In this document: positions 8,551 to 17,208 of the stretch, in pieces
Layout of the letters: each line of letters opens with the position of its first letter
How positions within the stretch are numbered: position 1 is the first letter of the stretch
Assembly: GCF_003595195.1 (NCBI RefSeq)
Contig: NZ_CP032418.1
Span: forward strand, 198,501-262,500
From: Paenisporosarcina cavernae
GTDB lineage: Bacteria > Bacillota > Bacilli > Bacillales_A > Planococcaceae
Direction of reading: 5' to 3'
DNA: 64,000 nucleotides
Notes under the pieces: generated by a model
What the model saw: the letters and a program-made list of their open reading frames with translations, nothing else
Databases searched by the model: none
What the model was told of the DNA's origin: nothing
Program-made: the position numbers and the translations under genes

Positions 8551-9225
8551 ATGCTGGTCGATCAAGTAAAGATTGAAGAAGCCAGTCGTTCATCTTACAT
8601 AGAAGCTTTCGACAAGCTGTTTCTTGAATGGCAACAGTCGTCGATGGAATATCTATCTCTTTTAATGGATGCTTCGTTTGAAACGTACTTACTCAAAAAG
8701 GGATTTCATCAAGTTTCCTCAATAGTGGAATACACTCGCTCGTTAGATGCGAAGTTTTCGTTACCGACAGATATAACGGTTCATTGTCTCGCAAATGGCG
8801 CATACTCCGATAAAGAGTTTGCCGAACTTTATGAGTTAGCGAGATCCGGAACGGCGAATAAAAATAACTTATTTACGATAGAACAAATCATGGAAAGTTT
8901 ACCAAACGAGTTAGGTGCTACGTGGCGATCTAACTGTTTCATTTTTACGGAGAATGAAACACCTCTTGGAATAGGAATTCCGCACATCGAGCAAGGGAAA
9001 ACGGAAGAAGGGCGTATGTTCTACTTCGGCGTCTTACCTGATTTTCGTCAGCAGTCATATGGTGCAAAGTTGCACCTCCTCACCCTTCACGAAATGAAGA
9101 AACTCGGAGCGACGACGTATGTCGGAAGTACAGATGAGAATAATTACGGAATGATTCGTATTTTCGAAAAGAATGGTGCATCGAAACGCGATCATAAAGG
9201 AATATATCGTATTAATCGAAAGTAG
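8551..9225 (+). CDS. GNAT family N-acetyltransferase
   Basis: A 224-residue protein with a two-part GNAT fold. The acetyl-CoA loop region is FGVLPDFRQQSYGAKLHLLTLHEM, given here in its two parts (FGVLPDFRQQSYGAK and LHLLTLHEM), ending in STDENNYGMIRIFEKNGA. The substrate is unknown. The start at ATG 8551 has AAGGAG six bases upstream; an upstream TTG at 8518 with AAAGGGGGG would add 11 residues and cannot be excluded. The next gene begins nine bases after the stop. Confidence 0.75.
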   Translation: MLVDQVKIEEASRSSYIEAFDKLFLEWQQSSMEYLSLLMDASFETYLLKKGFHQVSSIVEYTRSLDAKFSLPTDITVHCLANGAYSDKEFAELYELARSGTANKNNLFTIEQIMESLPNELGATWRSNCFIFTENETPLGIGIPHIEQGKTEEGRMFYFGVLPDFRQQSYGAKLHLLTLHEMKKLGATTYVGSTDENNYGMIRIFEKNGASKRDHKGIYRINRK

Positions 9226-9234
9226 AGGTGCCCC

Positions 9235-9795
9235 ATGAAATTTGTCATTATTGTTGGTCCGCAAGCTGTCGGTAAAATGACGGTAGGACAAGAATTAGAA
9301 AAAGTGACGGGCTTACAATTGTTTCATAACCATTTGACCATCGAACTTGTATTGCCATATTTTGATTATGCGACAAAAGCTGGTCAGCGATTAGTCCATC
9401 TATTTCGAGAAGAAATCTTTCGGGAATATGCGAAATCCGATAAGTACGGAATGATCTTCACGTATGTATGGGCTTTTAATTCTGAAAAAGATCACGCGTA
9501 TGTCCAGGACATTACGAAAATTTTTGAAGAAGCGGGCGGAGAAGTATTCGTCGTAGAACTAGAAGCGGAACTTGATGCACGTTTAGAGCGTAATCGTCAC
9601 GAGCACCGTCTTGCGCATAAGCCTTCCAAGCGCAATATTGCTTGGTCTGAAAATCACTTGTTAGAATCGATGGAATTTATGCGTCTCAATTCTTTTGTGA
9701 ATGAAGTGCCTCACAAGAATTACGTTCGAATTAATAACACGAATCTTTCTCCAGAAGAAACCGCGCAAAAAATTAAAGCCGCGTTTAACCTATAA
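9235..9795 (+). CDS. P-loop NTPase/kinase-like protein
   Basis: A 186-residue protein with an N-terminal Walker A-like loop GPQAVGKM and the general size of shikimate/cytidylate-type small kinases. The loop ends in Met where Ser or Thr normally binds Mg-ATP. FHNHLTIELV and RNRHEHRLAHKPSKRN could be substrate or lid segments. Proteins of this type are annotated as AAA or shikimate-kinase-like with no known substrate. It is nine bases behind the GNAT gene, so the two are probably co-transcribed. Confidence 0.65.
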   Translation: MKFVIIVGPQAVGKMTVGQELEKVTGLQLFHNHLTIELVLPYFDYATKAGQRLVHLFREEIFREYAKSDKYGMIFTYVWAFNSEKDHAYVQDITKIFEEAGGEVFVVELEAELDARLERNRHEHRLAHKPSKRNIAWSENHLLESMEFMRLNSFVNEVPHKNYVRINNTNLSPEETAQKIKAAFNL

Positions 9796-9802
9796 AATAT
9801 AA

Positions 9803-9837
9803 AATGCCAAGGGAATAAACCTCCCTTGGCATTTTTA
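9803..9837. terminator. Bidirectional terminator
   Basis: ATGCCAAGGGA and TCCCTTGGCAT form a perfect 11-bp stem with a seven-base loop. T-runs flank it on both strands, so it can serve the P-loop gene and the convergent gene that ends at 9879. Confidence 0.85.
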
Positions 9838-9878
9838 AATCAAATTATATTGCTTCAATCATCGTTTAAAGTCGATAG

Positions 9879-11546
9879 TTATTCCAACCCTGCAATCGTC
9901 ATTTCCTTCACGGGTAAGAAAATTTCTCCTGTTTCTAAATACGTGAGGGACACTTGATCGTCAACTTGCAAATACACTGCAAGAGGGGCAACTTCTGTTG
10001 ACACTAAATAATCGTTTCCATCTGTTAAGCGGAACGAGACTAACGTTAAGTCTCCAACTCGTTCTTTATAAATTCGTTCGACTTGACCGCTCGTTGTTGC
10101 ACTTTCTGCAGAAGAACTTCCATTTACAGAACTTCCACCTCGTTGAAGGGCAGTTTTATACAGCTTCAATGCTTCATTCGGAGTAGCACCATATGCGGAA
10201 ATTTCAGGGTTTGCCGCAGATACGATGAAGTAGTTTTGTAAGAAACCATTTTCATCTAACACAGGTGTTAACCAGCTAGCTTCTCCGTAAAAGTTATACA
10301 AAATCGCCATTTCACCTGACCATTTTTTCTCAATAAATTTCTTTTCCACAATTTGCAGTGCACCATCGGAATCCATATAGGAATCTTCTAAATTCCCTGT
10401 GTAAAACGTCGATTCTCCAGTACGAGCATTTGTTAAAGAATAACCCAACATGGAGTCCACGCCTTCTTTTGGGCTAGAGAAATCTGTGAAGTAATACATG
10501 TCTCCACTCTCATCAAATATTGGACTAACGTTCGCTTCCGTTCCTTCATCCGACGGTATTTTCACGTCTTTTTTACCAAATTTACTATTCCAAAAACCGT
10601 GCACATAATTTCCGTAATAACTATTTTGTAAACTCACAACCTCTGGTGCAATCGCTCCGTCAATAAATGCTGGAATATCATCCATGGCATATGACTTCAC
10701 ATCCCCGCTATCTGGATCGATCACGGCAATTCCAGTTGATTCGAAACCGTTTCGTGCAGAAATATACTCCCCAAACGTGCGAATATAGAACGGTTTTCCA
10801 TTATCATCGACTTCTAACTGCATAGTTCCTTTGAAAATCGTCTCTGGCATCGCTAGTCTTAAATGACGTTCGATGTTTTTTTGGAAGAAAGAGGACGGCG
10901 TGTACGACATCTCGGCTTGGATAAATTTTGGATTATCGGAGGAGTCTGTAGCACTCATTTTGAAATATCCAGGCGTCGTATCTCCATTCATCCATTTAAA
11001 GAAACCGGAGAATTCCACAGGTGCGATATAGACATACGCATCTCCTACTTTTTGAATTTGTAATCGACCAAGTTCATAATAACTTGTGTTAGGTACTTGG
11101 CCAAAAGCTTTTTTCATTTTATTCCGAGCAAATTTAGGTGGTACACTTGCAGGTGTTTCTGTTTCATCAAATGCTTCAATTTCTACTTCTTGATCCATTA
11201 ATGTAGACTGATACTTTTCGTCTGCGTTAAAAAGTGGCGCACTCATAAAATAAGTCGCAGCACCAATCGACAGAACTAACACAACGCCTTTTGCCATCTG
11301 CTCTTTCCCACGTGCAGTACTGAAGCCTACTATGGAAGCAATCAACGCTAATGGCCATAACGCTTCTATATTTCGATCAATATTAGTGAAATAAACAAAT
11401 AGGAATACGACAATCGCGACAACTAAACTTATCAATAAGACTCCGATTCCTAGACCTTTACGCTTTTCTTTTGCAATAGTCAGTGGTGTCATCAATAAAG
11501 CTGCGGCGATTCCGACTAGAACACTGTATAAAATGGTTAAACCCAT
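9879..11546 (-). CDS. Large membrane-anchored protein of unknown function
   Basis: A 555-residue protein I do not recognise. Residues 1-115 hold four hydrophobic segments. Residues ~125-555 are a long polar, beta-rich domain with many Tyr, Gly and Asp residues, probably outside the cell (for example FSGFFKWMNGDTTPGYFK, SYYGNYVHGFWNSKFG). A Ser-rich linker (GGSSVNGSSSAESATTSG) separates a small C-terminal beta domain, ~485-555. The start has GAGGAG upstream. It stands alone between a terminator and the guanidine riboswitch region. Confidence 0.6.
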   Translation of the reverse strand: MGLTILYSVLVGIAAALLMTPLTIAKEKRKGLGIGVLLISLVVAIVVFLFVYFTNIDRNIEALWPLALIASIVGFSTARGKEQMAKGVVLVLSIGAATYFMSAPLFNADEKYQSTLMDQEVEIEAFDETETPASVPPKFARNKMKKAFGQVPNTSYYELGRLQIQKVGDAYVYIAPVEFSGFFKWMNGDTTPGYFKMSATDSSDNPKFIQAEMSYTPSSFFQKNIERHLRLAMPETIFKGTMQLEVDDNGKPFYIRTFGEYISARNGFESTGIAVIDPDSGDVKSYAMDDIPAFIDGAIAPEVVSLQNSYYGNYVHGFWNSKFGKKDVKIPSDEGTEANVSPIFDESGDMYYFTDFSSPKEGVDSMLGYSLTNARTGESTFYTGNLEDSYMDSDGALQIVEKKFIEKKWSGEMAILYNFYGEASWLTPVLDENGFLQNYFIVSAANPEISAYGATPNEALKLYKTALQRGGSSVNGSSSAESATTSGQVERIYKERVGDLTLVSFRLTDGNDYLVSTEVAPLAVYLQVDDQVSLTYLETGEIFLPVKEMTIAGLE

Positions 11547-11689
11547 ACGAACTCCTCGTTTCTAAGATGTTATAGTTTGTATACGAGCGAACAGGTAAAA
11601 AGTTTCACTTTCCCCATGAATCAGTAATCGGTACTCAATCACTTGAAACGAACAAACTGCCAGTATATAGTAGTAGCAACTCAATAGAA

Positions 11690-11823
11690 CGATGTTTTCT
11701 AGGGTTCCGTATCGAAAGGTAGTCTGGTCCGAGAGAAAACGCACGACTTATTGTTGTGACACGGAAGGATAAAAGCCTGGGAGATACTGCAAATGCAGCG
11801 TTCTCTTGGGCTGTTTTTTTTGG
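11690..11823 (+). ncRNA. Guanidine-I (ykkC) riboswitch with terminator
   Basis: The conserved blocks are in order: CTAGGGTTCCG (11699), GGTCCGAGAG (11726), ACACGGAAGGATAAAAGCC (11759) and GGGAGA. These identify the ykkC/guanidine-I class. The 3' part can refold as AGCCTGGGAGA with TCTCTTGGGCT (11774-11812) followed by eight T, an intrinsic terminator. Guanidine binding should therefore allow readthrough into the two SMR genes. A further hairpin lies before the ribosome site. The 392-base gap 11547-11938 is explained by these elements. Confidence 0.93.
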
Positions 11824-11884
11824 AGTTGTCGAAGGATTAACGTTCGTAATAAGTATAGTTTATTCACCAAAGGCAACCTAAAAC

Positions 11885-11912
11885 AGAGACTTTGCACAGC
11901 TTCCAAGTCTCT
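11885..11912 (+). other. Leader hairpin between riboswitch and ykkC
   Basis: AGAGACTT and AAGTCTCT are perfect eight-base arms around a 12-base loop. No T-run follows, so it is not an obvious terminator. It ends 14 bases before the GAAGGA ribosome site. Confidence 0.5.
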
Positions 11913-11938
11913 TACTCTATCGAAAGAAGGAATTTAGC

Positions 11939-12274
11939 ATGACTTGGTTCAGTATCATCATCGCAAGCATCTTTGAAGTTCTCTGGGTCATCGGCCTCAA
12001 ACACGCGAGCACGCCTCTCGAATGGGGAGGCACACTCATTGCGATTGCCGTTAGCTTTTACTTATTAATCGCGGCTGGAAACAAATTACCTGTCGGAACG
12101 GTGTACGCTGTATTCGTGGGGCTCGGAACGGCAGGCACTGTGTTAAGCGACATTGTCTTGTTTAACGCTTCCGTCTCTTTTTCCAAAATTTTTCTCATTA
12201 GCACGTTATTAGTCGGTGTCATAGGGCTGAAGCTGTTGGAAAATGAAAAACCTCAAAGAGGAGGGACTCAGTAA
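11939..12274 (+). CDS. ykkC: SMR guanidinium exporter subunit YkkC
   Basis: A 111-residue small multidrug resistance protein with four membrane helices. The N-terminal helix ends [12 protein letters not shown], with the membrane Glu at residue 13 that couples export to protons. [19 protein letters not shown] is the family signature, very close to Bacillus YkkC. It works as an unequal pair with YkkD. The guanidine-I riboswitch upstream makes guanidinium the likely substrate. Its stop overlaps the start of the partner gene (TAATG). Confidence 0.92.
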   Translation: MTWFSIIIASIFEVLWVIGLKHASTPLEWGGTLIAIAVSFYLLIAAGNKLPVGTVYAVFVGLGTAGTVLSDIVLFNASVSFSKIFLISTLLVGVIGLKLLENEKPQRGGTQ

Positions 12275-12588
12275 TGGCATGGTTCTGGTTACTATTAGCT
12301 GGTCTGTTTGAAACAAGTGGAGTTGTCACGATATCTCTTTGGCATAGGAAAAAAAGTATTTACCGATTTATCTCAATGCTAGTGGCATTTACCGCGAGCT
12401 TTCTCTTTTTAGCACTTGCAATGAAAGAATTGACAATGGGGTTAGCTTATGCCATTTGGACAGGCATTGGAGCAACAGGTGGCGCAGTAGTAGGGATGCT
12501 TTATTTCGAGGAGTCTCGTGACTGGAAACGTCTTGTTGCTATTAGCATTATTGTTGCAAGTGTCATCGGACTAAAGTTATTATCATAA
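12274..12588 (+). CDS. ykkD: SMR guanidinium exporter subunit YkkD
   Basis: A 104-residue partner of YkkC with four helices. It keeps the membrane Glu (GLFETSG, residue 13), MGLAYAIWTGIGATGGAVVG and the C-terminal GLKLLS. One base is shared with the ykkC stop codon, so translation is coupled. It is probably inserted opposite to YkkC, as in other paired SMR exporters. That topology is family knowledge and not visible here. Confidence 0.9.
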   Translation: MAWFWLLLAGLFETSGVVTISLWHRKKSIYRFISMLVAFTASFLFLALAMKELTMGLAYAIWTGIGATGGAVVGMLYFEESRDWKRLVAISIIVASVIGLKLLS

Positions 12589-12736
12589 AAAAGTAGTACT
12601 TGGGACGCGAAAAAAGGGAAATGTAATAAGGAATAGGCTATTTGACTTACATTATAGGTAGACCATATCACCCTTTTTAGAAATTATAGTAAGTAACTGA
12701 TTTTATTCACGATATAAAATGATAAAATAACTATAT

Positions 12737-12762
12737 GTTTTGATGGTGTACCATGTCAAAAC
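12737..12762 (+). promoter_or_regulatory. Inverted repeat upstream of MobA-like gene
   Basis: GTTTTGA-TGGT and ACCA-TG-TCAAAAC form a hairpin or operator with a two-base loop and a two-base bulge. A/T-rich promoter-like sequence (GATATAAAATGATAAAATAA) lies just before it. No T-run follows, so an operator is more likely than a terminator. The remaining bases of the gap show nothing clear. Confidence 0.4.
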
Positions 12763-12830
12763 GTGAAGTTACATAAACCATATTTCATCAGAAAAAAGAG
12801 ACATAGAAAACCTGCCAAATGGGGTGACGT

Positions 12831-13388
12831 ATGAGAAAAAGAGAAGTTGGAATTTTACTAGCGTACGACGAAGTATTAGAAAAGTGGAATCCTACCGTTC
12901 TGCAGAAGTTACAAGGAAAAAAAGTATATGAACATGCATATCATGCCTTAAAAGCGGTATGTGACGAAGTGGTTATTATCACTAACGATCGCATCGTGGA
13001 AGATTTCCCACCAAATTTAACGGTCATTCGGGAGCTCCCAGAGTACAAAGGAAAAGGTCCACTTGCCAGTGTTTTGTCTGGAATGAAACGATTTAATTCC
13101 GAAAAATATGTGTTGTTGCCCTATTATATGCCTTATATTTTAGGAAAAGATATGCGACAGCTAATGGAGTTGTCACCAATGAGTGCAGATATTGTAGCGG
13201 TTCGTACAAGACAAGAAGAATATCCGCTGATGAGCATATGGAGCAAAGATGTTATTGATCAGCTTGAAAGTGCTTTGCAAGATGGTGCACTGCAAACATT
13301 AGATTTTTTGAAAAAAGTAGATACTGAATGGATTTTTGCAGAGGATATTTCGATTCATCCGGAAATCTTTCGGAATTTAGAAGAATAA
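12831..13388 (+). CDS. Degenerate MobA-like nucleotidyltransferase
   Basis: A 185-residue protein with the layout of MobA (molybdenum cofactor guanylyltransferase): GPLASVLSGM matches the GPLAG motif, YPLMSIW the central PLxGLY-type motif, and FRNLEE the C-terminal F-x-N-L/I-N end. The nucleotide-binding front motif LAGGxSxRMG is missing; the N-terminus reads GILLAYDEVLEKW. It may bind a ligand without catalysing guanylyl transfer. No other moa/mob genes are nearby. It has GGGGTG upstream and a terminator downstream, so it is transcribed alone. Confidence 0.6.
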   Translation: MRKREVGILLAYDEVLEKWNPTVLQKLQGKKVYEHAYHALKAVCDEVVIITNDRIVEDFPPNLTVIRELPEYKGKGPLASVLSGMKRFNSEKYVLLPYYMPYILGKDMRQLMELSPMSADIVAVRTRQEEYPLMSIWSKDVIDQLESALQDGALQTLDFLKKVDTEWIFAEDISIHPEIFRNLEE

Positions 13389-13395
13389 TGAAAAA

Positions 13396-13427
13396 GAGGT
13401 GTCGAGATTAATTCTTGATACCTTTTT
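13396..13427 (+). terminator. Terminator of MobA-like gene
   Basis: GGTGTCGAG and CTTGATACC form a nine-pair stem with one G-U pair around ATTAATT, followed by TTTTTT. Beyond it, the 313-base gap 13389-13701 carries the promoter and leader of the amino acid transporter. Confidence 0.8.
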
Positions 13428-13617
13428 TATGCAGAATATTGGTTAATACTTATCATCCTCTTTCGTGAAAAAACTTTTTGTTGTATAAAGAAATAATTCG
13501 TTCATTTCCCAAAGCCTACACTTCTACTATTGAAAATGTGGACAACTGCGCAATCATCTCTCCACGAGTTCATCCCTCTCATTCTATGAAAAATGTCCTC
13601 GAAGACTCATTTGAGCG

Positions 13618-13646
13618 TTGTTTAACGCAGTAAATTCTATTATAAT
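13618..13646 (+). promoter_or_regulatory. SigA promoter of amino acid ABC operon
   Basis: TTGTTT, 17 nt, TATAAT. Transcription should start near 13653, leaving a leader of about 50 bases. Confidence 0.65.
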
Positions 13647-13652
13647 AAGTAC

Positions 13653-13677
13653 AATTATCCTAAATATTCAGATAATT
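13653..13677 (+). promoter_or_regulatory. Inverted repeat at transcription start (operator candidate)
   Basis: AATTATC and GATAATT are perfect seven-base arms 11 bases apart, placed right at the expected +1. This position fits repressor binding. A link to the arginine regulator AhrC/ArgR is possible but the match to the ARG box is poor. Confidence 0.35.
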
Positions 13678-13701
13678 AAAATAACGAATGGGGGATGTCA
13701 A

Positions 13702-14481
13702 ATGAAGAAGTCAAAAAAGTTATTTCTTGTTGGAGCACTCTTTACCAGTGTTAGCTTATTATTATCCGGATGTGGAGAGGGAGATTCAGACGGAGCATCA
13801 GGCGATGGAGAAAAATATGTCGTCGCAACCGATGCCACCTATGCGCCAATGGAATATATGGACGATAGCGGGAAAATCGTCGGAATCGATATTGATATCG
13901 TTGACGCAATTGCCGAAGAAGCTGGCATTGAAATAGAATACAAAAACTATGGCTGGGAGCCTTTATTCTCAGCAGTACAAAATGGTGAAGTAGATTTTGC
14001 AGTTTCTTCTATTACCATTACTGATGAGCGGAAAGAAACATTCGACTTCTCGGATCCTTACTACTTTGCAAACCAGTTAATCTTAGTCCCAGAAGATTCG
14101 GATGTGAAGAGTTTTGATGATTTAAAGGATAAAAAAGTATCTGTTCAAATTAACACAACGGGGCATGAAGCAGTGAAAGATCTTCTTGGCAATACAAGTT
14201 CTAGTATTGTTGCTACAGAAACAATGCCACTTGCGATCAGTGAAATGATTAATGGCAATGCAGATGCGGCAGTTGGAGATAATGCAGTCATTAATGAATA
14301 CAAAAAGAATAATCCTGACGTGAAATTAAAAGTGATTGAAGATGATTCATTTGAAAAAGAATACTACGGTTTGATGATGAAAAAAGGAAACGACGAGCTT
14401 GCGGAAAAATTAAATGAAGCTATCCAATCGTTAAAGGATAGTGGAAAACTAGAAGAGATCACAGGCTTTAAAGTAGAGTAG
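13702..14481 (+). CDS. Polar amino acid ABC transporter, substrate-binding lipoprotein
   Basis: A 259-residue solute-binding protein (SBP_bac_3 fold) with lipobox LLSGC (Cys at residue 25). VATDATYAPMEYMDDSG is the family N-terminal motif, and SSITITDERKETFDFSDPYY the conserved ligand loop with the Arg that binds the amino acid carboxylate. Family members bind arginine, lysine or glutamine; the operon resembles Bacillus artPQR. The start at ATG 13702 follows GGGGGA. It is the first gene of a three-gene operon. Confidence 0.88.
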   Translation: MKKSKKLFLVGALFTSVSLLLSGCGEGDSDGASGDGEKYVVATDATYAPMEYMDDSGKIVGIDIDIVDAIAEEAGIEIEYKNYGWEPLFSAVQNGEVDFAVSSITITDERKETFDFSDPYYFANQLILVPEDSDVKSFDDLKDKKVSVQINTTGHEAVKDLLGNTSSSIVATETMPLAISEMINGNADAAVGDNAVINEYKKNNPDVKLKVIEDDSFEKEYYGLMMKKGNDELAEKLNEAIQSLKDSGKLEEITGFKVE

Positions 14482-14516
14482 AAAATCTATTGAAAGCATA
14501 ATTGGAGGTCTGACAG

Positions 14517-15254
14517 ATGGATTTTCTAGATGCAATACGATGGGACATCGTATGGAATTACCGAGATTTATTTATTCGAGGGCTTTGGATTACGCTTTCA
14601 CTGACTCTTTTAGGGTATATTGGCGGAATTATTTTAGGATTGCTTCTTGGAATGGGAAAGTTATCGAAGAAGAAATGGATTTACTATCCAAGTAAATACT
14701 ATGTCGACTTCTTTCGTGGTACACCGTTACTCGTACAAATCTTACTCATTCATTTAGCAATTATCCCGACAATATTTGGGCATTCACTAGGATATTTCGT
14801 ATCAGGAGTAACAGCGCTTGTGCTAAATAGTGCTGCATATAATGCGGAAATTATTCGTGCGGGCATTCAGTCGATTGATAAAGGGCAATCAGAAGCTGCA
14901 CGCTCACTTGGCATGACAAGTAAAATGTCGATGCGCTATATTATTTTGCCTCAAGCATTAAGACGAATGATTCCGCCGCTAGGGAACGAGTTAATCGCCC
15001 TACTGAAAGATTCGTCCTTAGTAACAGTTATTGCGGCAAATGATATTTTATATGCTGGAAAAGTAGTCGCTGGTGCCTATGCTCGTTTCTGGGAGCCGTA
15101 TATTACAGTGGCTATTTTGTATTTACTTTTGACATATGTGTTCGGGAAAATTATCACGTATGTGGAAAAGCGGTTTAGCAATTCCTACGTACCTCCGAAA
15201 AAGAAAACAATATCCGTTACTGATCGCGGACGAGTAGGAGGGATTGGTCGATGA
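14517..15254 (+). CDS. Polar amino acid ABC transporter permease
   Basis: A 245-residue HisM-type permease with about five helices. [15 protein letters not shown] and the EAA loop [20 protein letters not shown] (contacts the ATPase) are clear. The C-terminus has an extra basic, polar tail of about 25 residues beyond the usual end. Its stop overlaps the ATPase start by four bases (ATGA), so the two are translationally coupled. Confidence 0.9.
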   Translation: MDFLDAIRWDIVWNYRDLFIRGLWITLSLTLLGYIGGIILGLLLGMGKLSKKKWIYYPSKYYVDFFRGTPLLVQILLIHLAIIPTIFGHSLGYFVSGVTALVLNSAAYNAEIIRAGIQSIDKGQSEAARSLGMTSKMSMRYIILPQALRRMIPPLGNELIALLKDSSLVTVIAANDILYAGKVVAGAYARFWEPYITVAILYLLLTYVFGKIITYVEKRFSNSYVPPKKKTISVTDRGRVGGIGR

Positions 15255-15973
15255 TAAACATTCATAACCTTCACAAATCGTTTGGAGATTTACATGTATT
15301 AAAAGGCATTGATTATGAAGTACGCGAGAAGGAAATAATTTGCGTCATCGGTCCAAGTGGTTCTGGAAAAAGTACGTTCTTACGTTGCATTAATTTGCTC
15401 GAAGAGATAACGGACGGAGAAGTTGTAATTGACGGCGTAAAAGTGAATGATCCGAAAACGGATATAAACGCAATTCGTCGAAACGTGGGAATGGTGTTTC
15501 AACAATTTAATTTGTTTCCTCATATGAGAGTGATCGACAATATTACACTCGCACCGATAAAAATTAAAAACATGAAACCAAAAGATGCACAAAAACTAGC
15601 GCATGAATTACTCGAAAAAGTAGGTCTAGGCGATAAAGCGAATGCTTACCCTGAGCAGCTGTCAGGCGGACAAATGCAGCGTGTCGCTATAGCACGAGCA
15701 CTTGCGATGCAACCGAAAGTCATGCTATTTGATGAACCTACATCCGCACTGGATCCTGAGATGGTCAATGAAGTGCTTGACGTTATGAAGCAGTTGGCGC
15801 TCGAAGGAATGACGATGGTAGTCGTTACACATGAAATGGGATTTGCGAAGGAAATGGGAGATCGTGTGTTATTTATGGATCAAGGTGTATTAGTGGAAGA
15901 CGGAACACCGAGTGAAGTATTTGATTACCCTAAACATGAACGAACAAAGTCATTTTTAAGTAAAGTTCTCTAA
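15251..15973 (+). CDS. Polar amino acid ABC transporter ATPase
   Basis: A 240-residue GlnQ/ArtR-type ATPase: Walker [10 protein letters not shown] (residues ~34-42), Q-loop [10 protein letters not shown], signature LSGGQMQR, Walker [15 protein letters not shown], and switch His in VVTHEM. It energises the import of the amino acid bound by the upstream lipoprotein. Last gene of the operon, with a terminator seven bases on. Confidence 0.93.
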   Translation: MINIHNLHKSFGDLHVLKGIDYEVREKEIICVIGPSGSGKSTFLRCINLLEEITDGEVVIDGVKVNDPKTDINAIRRNVGMVFQQFNLFPHMRVIDNITLAPIKIKNMKPKDAQKLAHELLEKVGLGDKANAYPEQLSGGQMQRVAIARALAMQPKVMLFDEPTSALDPEMVNEVLDVMKQLALEGMTMVVVTHEMGFAKEMGDRVLFMDQGVLVEDGTPSEVFDYPKHERTKSFLSKVL

Positions 15974-15980
15974 CATGTAG

Positions 15981-16013
15981 CCTCTTTGTTCTTCGGAATG
16001 AAGGGGTTTCTTT
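15981..16013 (+). terminator. Terminator of amino acid ABC operon
   Basis: CCTCTTTGTTC and GAATGAAGGGG pair over 11 positions (three wobbles) around a TTCG tetraloop, followed by TTTCTTTT. Confidence 0.75.
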
Positions 16014-16178
16014 TACAATTGGAACGGGTGAATTTACTAAAAATACTATAATTATGGCTATTTTCAATCGACTGAAAAAGATGAAATCTAGGGAGAAACG
16101 CACTCAATTTAATCTTAGAACTATGGTAAACTATAAATAACTATTAAGAATACTTCTTTATACGGAGGTGGAAATCGT

Positions 16179-16874
16179 ATGTACGTGGAAAAAGAAACAA
16201 TAAGTAATGATTTACAAGAATTACTTACGTTACCGCACCATGTGAAACATTTCACCAAAGATACCTACTTGTTCCGAGAAGGAGATCCAATTAAGTATCT
16301 TTATTTCCTTGTGAAGGGGAAAGTCCAATTAAGTAAAGTCACATCCGAAGGGCGAGAACTAACCCTTCGAATTTGTGGACGTAACCAGCTGCTAGGAGAA
16401 GTATATTTGTATACCGATGATTCTTCCTATATGTTGGATGCTAAAGTGAAAGATGACGTAGAATGTTTCGTTTTTCCATTGGAAGAGTTGGAAAAAGAGC
16501 TGCAACATAACGCCAGATTAGCCACTGCATTCATGAAATGGATGTGTACGAATCAACAAAAAACACAAACAAGATTTCGTGATTTGATTTTGCACGGGAA
16601 GAAAGGTGCGCTATATTCCACGCTCATTCGTTTATCGAATAGTTACGGAATACAGCGAGCGGACGGTATTTTAATTGATGTGCAGCTGACAAACCAAGAA
16701 TTGGCAAACTTTTGTGGTATGGCGCGGGAAGTAGCAAATCGACTCCTTGGAGATCTGAAAAAAAACGAAATTGTCTCCAGTTGTGATGGCAAATTACTCA
16801 TCCGCAATTTAAAATTCTTACAAGATGAAATTCAATGTGAACATTGTCCCGCTACATTGTGTCGAATAGATTAA
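16179..16874 (+). CDS. fnr: Oxygen-sensing regulator Fnr (Crp/Fnr family)
   Basis: A 231-residue regulator: a cyclic-nucleotide-binding-like beta barrel (~15-135), a dimer helix, then a winged HTH with LTNQELANFCGMAREVANRLL as recognition region. The C-terminal end carries Cys220, Cys223 and Cys228 (CxxC-x4-C). Bacillus Fnr uses the same spacing at its C-terminus to hold an oxygen-labile [4Fe-4S] cluster, unlike the N-terminal cluster of E. coli FNR. The start has GGAGGTG upstream. A perfect Fnr box lies 255 bp beyond its stop, before the oxidase operon. Confidence 0.88.
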   Translation: MYVEKETISNDLQELLTLPHHVKHFTKDTYLFREGDPIKYLYFLVKGKVQLSKVTSEGRELTLRICGRNQLLGEVYLYTDDSSYMLDAKVKDDVECFVFPLEELEKELQHNARLATAFMKWMCTNQQKTQTRFRDLILHGKKGALYSTLIRLSNSYGIQRADGILIDVQLTNQELANFCGMAREVANRLLGDLKKNEIVSSCDGKLLIRNLKFLQDEIQCEHCPATLCRID

Positions 16875-16879
16875 CAAGA

Positions 16880-16911
16880 AACGTATCCGTGAAAGATGGA
16901 TGCGTTTTTTT
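16880..16911 (+). terminator. Terminator of fnr
   Basis: AACGTATCC and GGATGCGTT pair over nine positions (one wobble), followed by a T-run. The rest of the 334-base gap 16875-17208 contains the Fnr box and, at 16980-17017, two loosely similar CTTCTnTT segments 23 bases apart. Confidence 0.8.
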
Positions 16912-17128
16912 GTTGTGTAAATGTGATGAAGACTGGATGTCAGGAAATTATTTCATTCAAGAGATAGGTAGGATAGTCGCTTCTCTTTCAGCGGAAAAGC
17001 CACTTCTATTGAGGCAAACATAACGAAAGCCTTTAAAGACCGATTTGCTTTCATCAAATCCTTACGTTCGCCATTTTTTGACAAAGTTATGTCCGATGGA
17101 CGAGAAAAAGAATGATTTTTGTCACCTC

Positions 17129-17144
17129 TGTGATATTTATCACA
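17129..17144 (+). promoter_or_regulatory. Perfect Fnr box upstream of ba3 oxidase
   Basis: TGTGA-TATTTA-TCACA is a fully symmetric Crp/Fnr site, matching the consensus TGTGA-N6-TCACA. Its centre is 72 bp before the first oxidase gene. If it activates at the usual -41.5 position, transcription starts near 17178. The -10 region there is poor, which is common for activated promoters. Confidence 0.82.
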
Positions 17145-17208
17145 GTAGCAAATTTTGGAATGATTTACCCTTAGAACAAGTAGAGTAAACGGGTGAGGTG
17201 AAAGCGGA

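Noticed and set aside
16980-17020. Further 21-nt array upstream of the oxidase operon
   Set aside because: Only two loosely similar CTTCTnTT units and a 23-base step; too weak to count.
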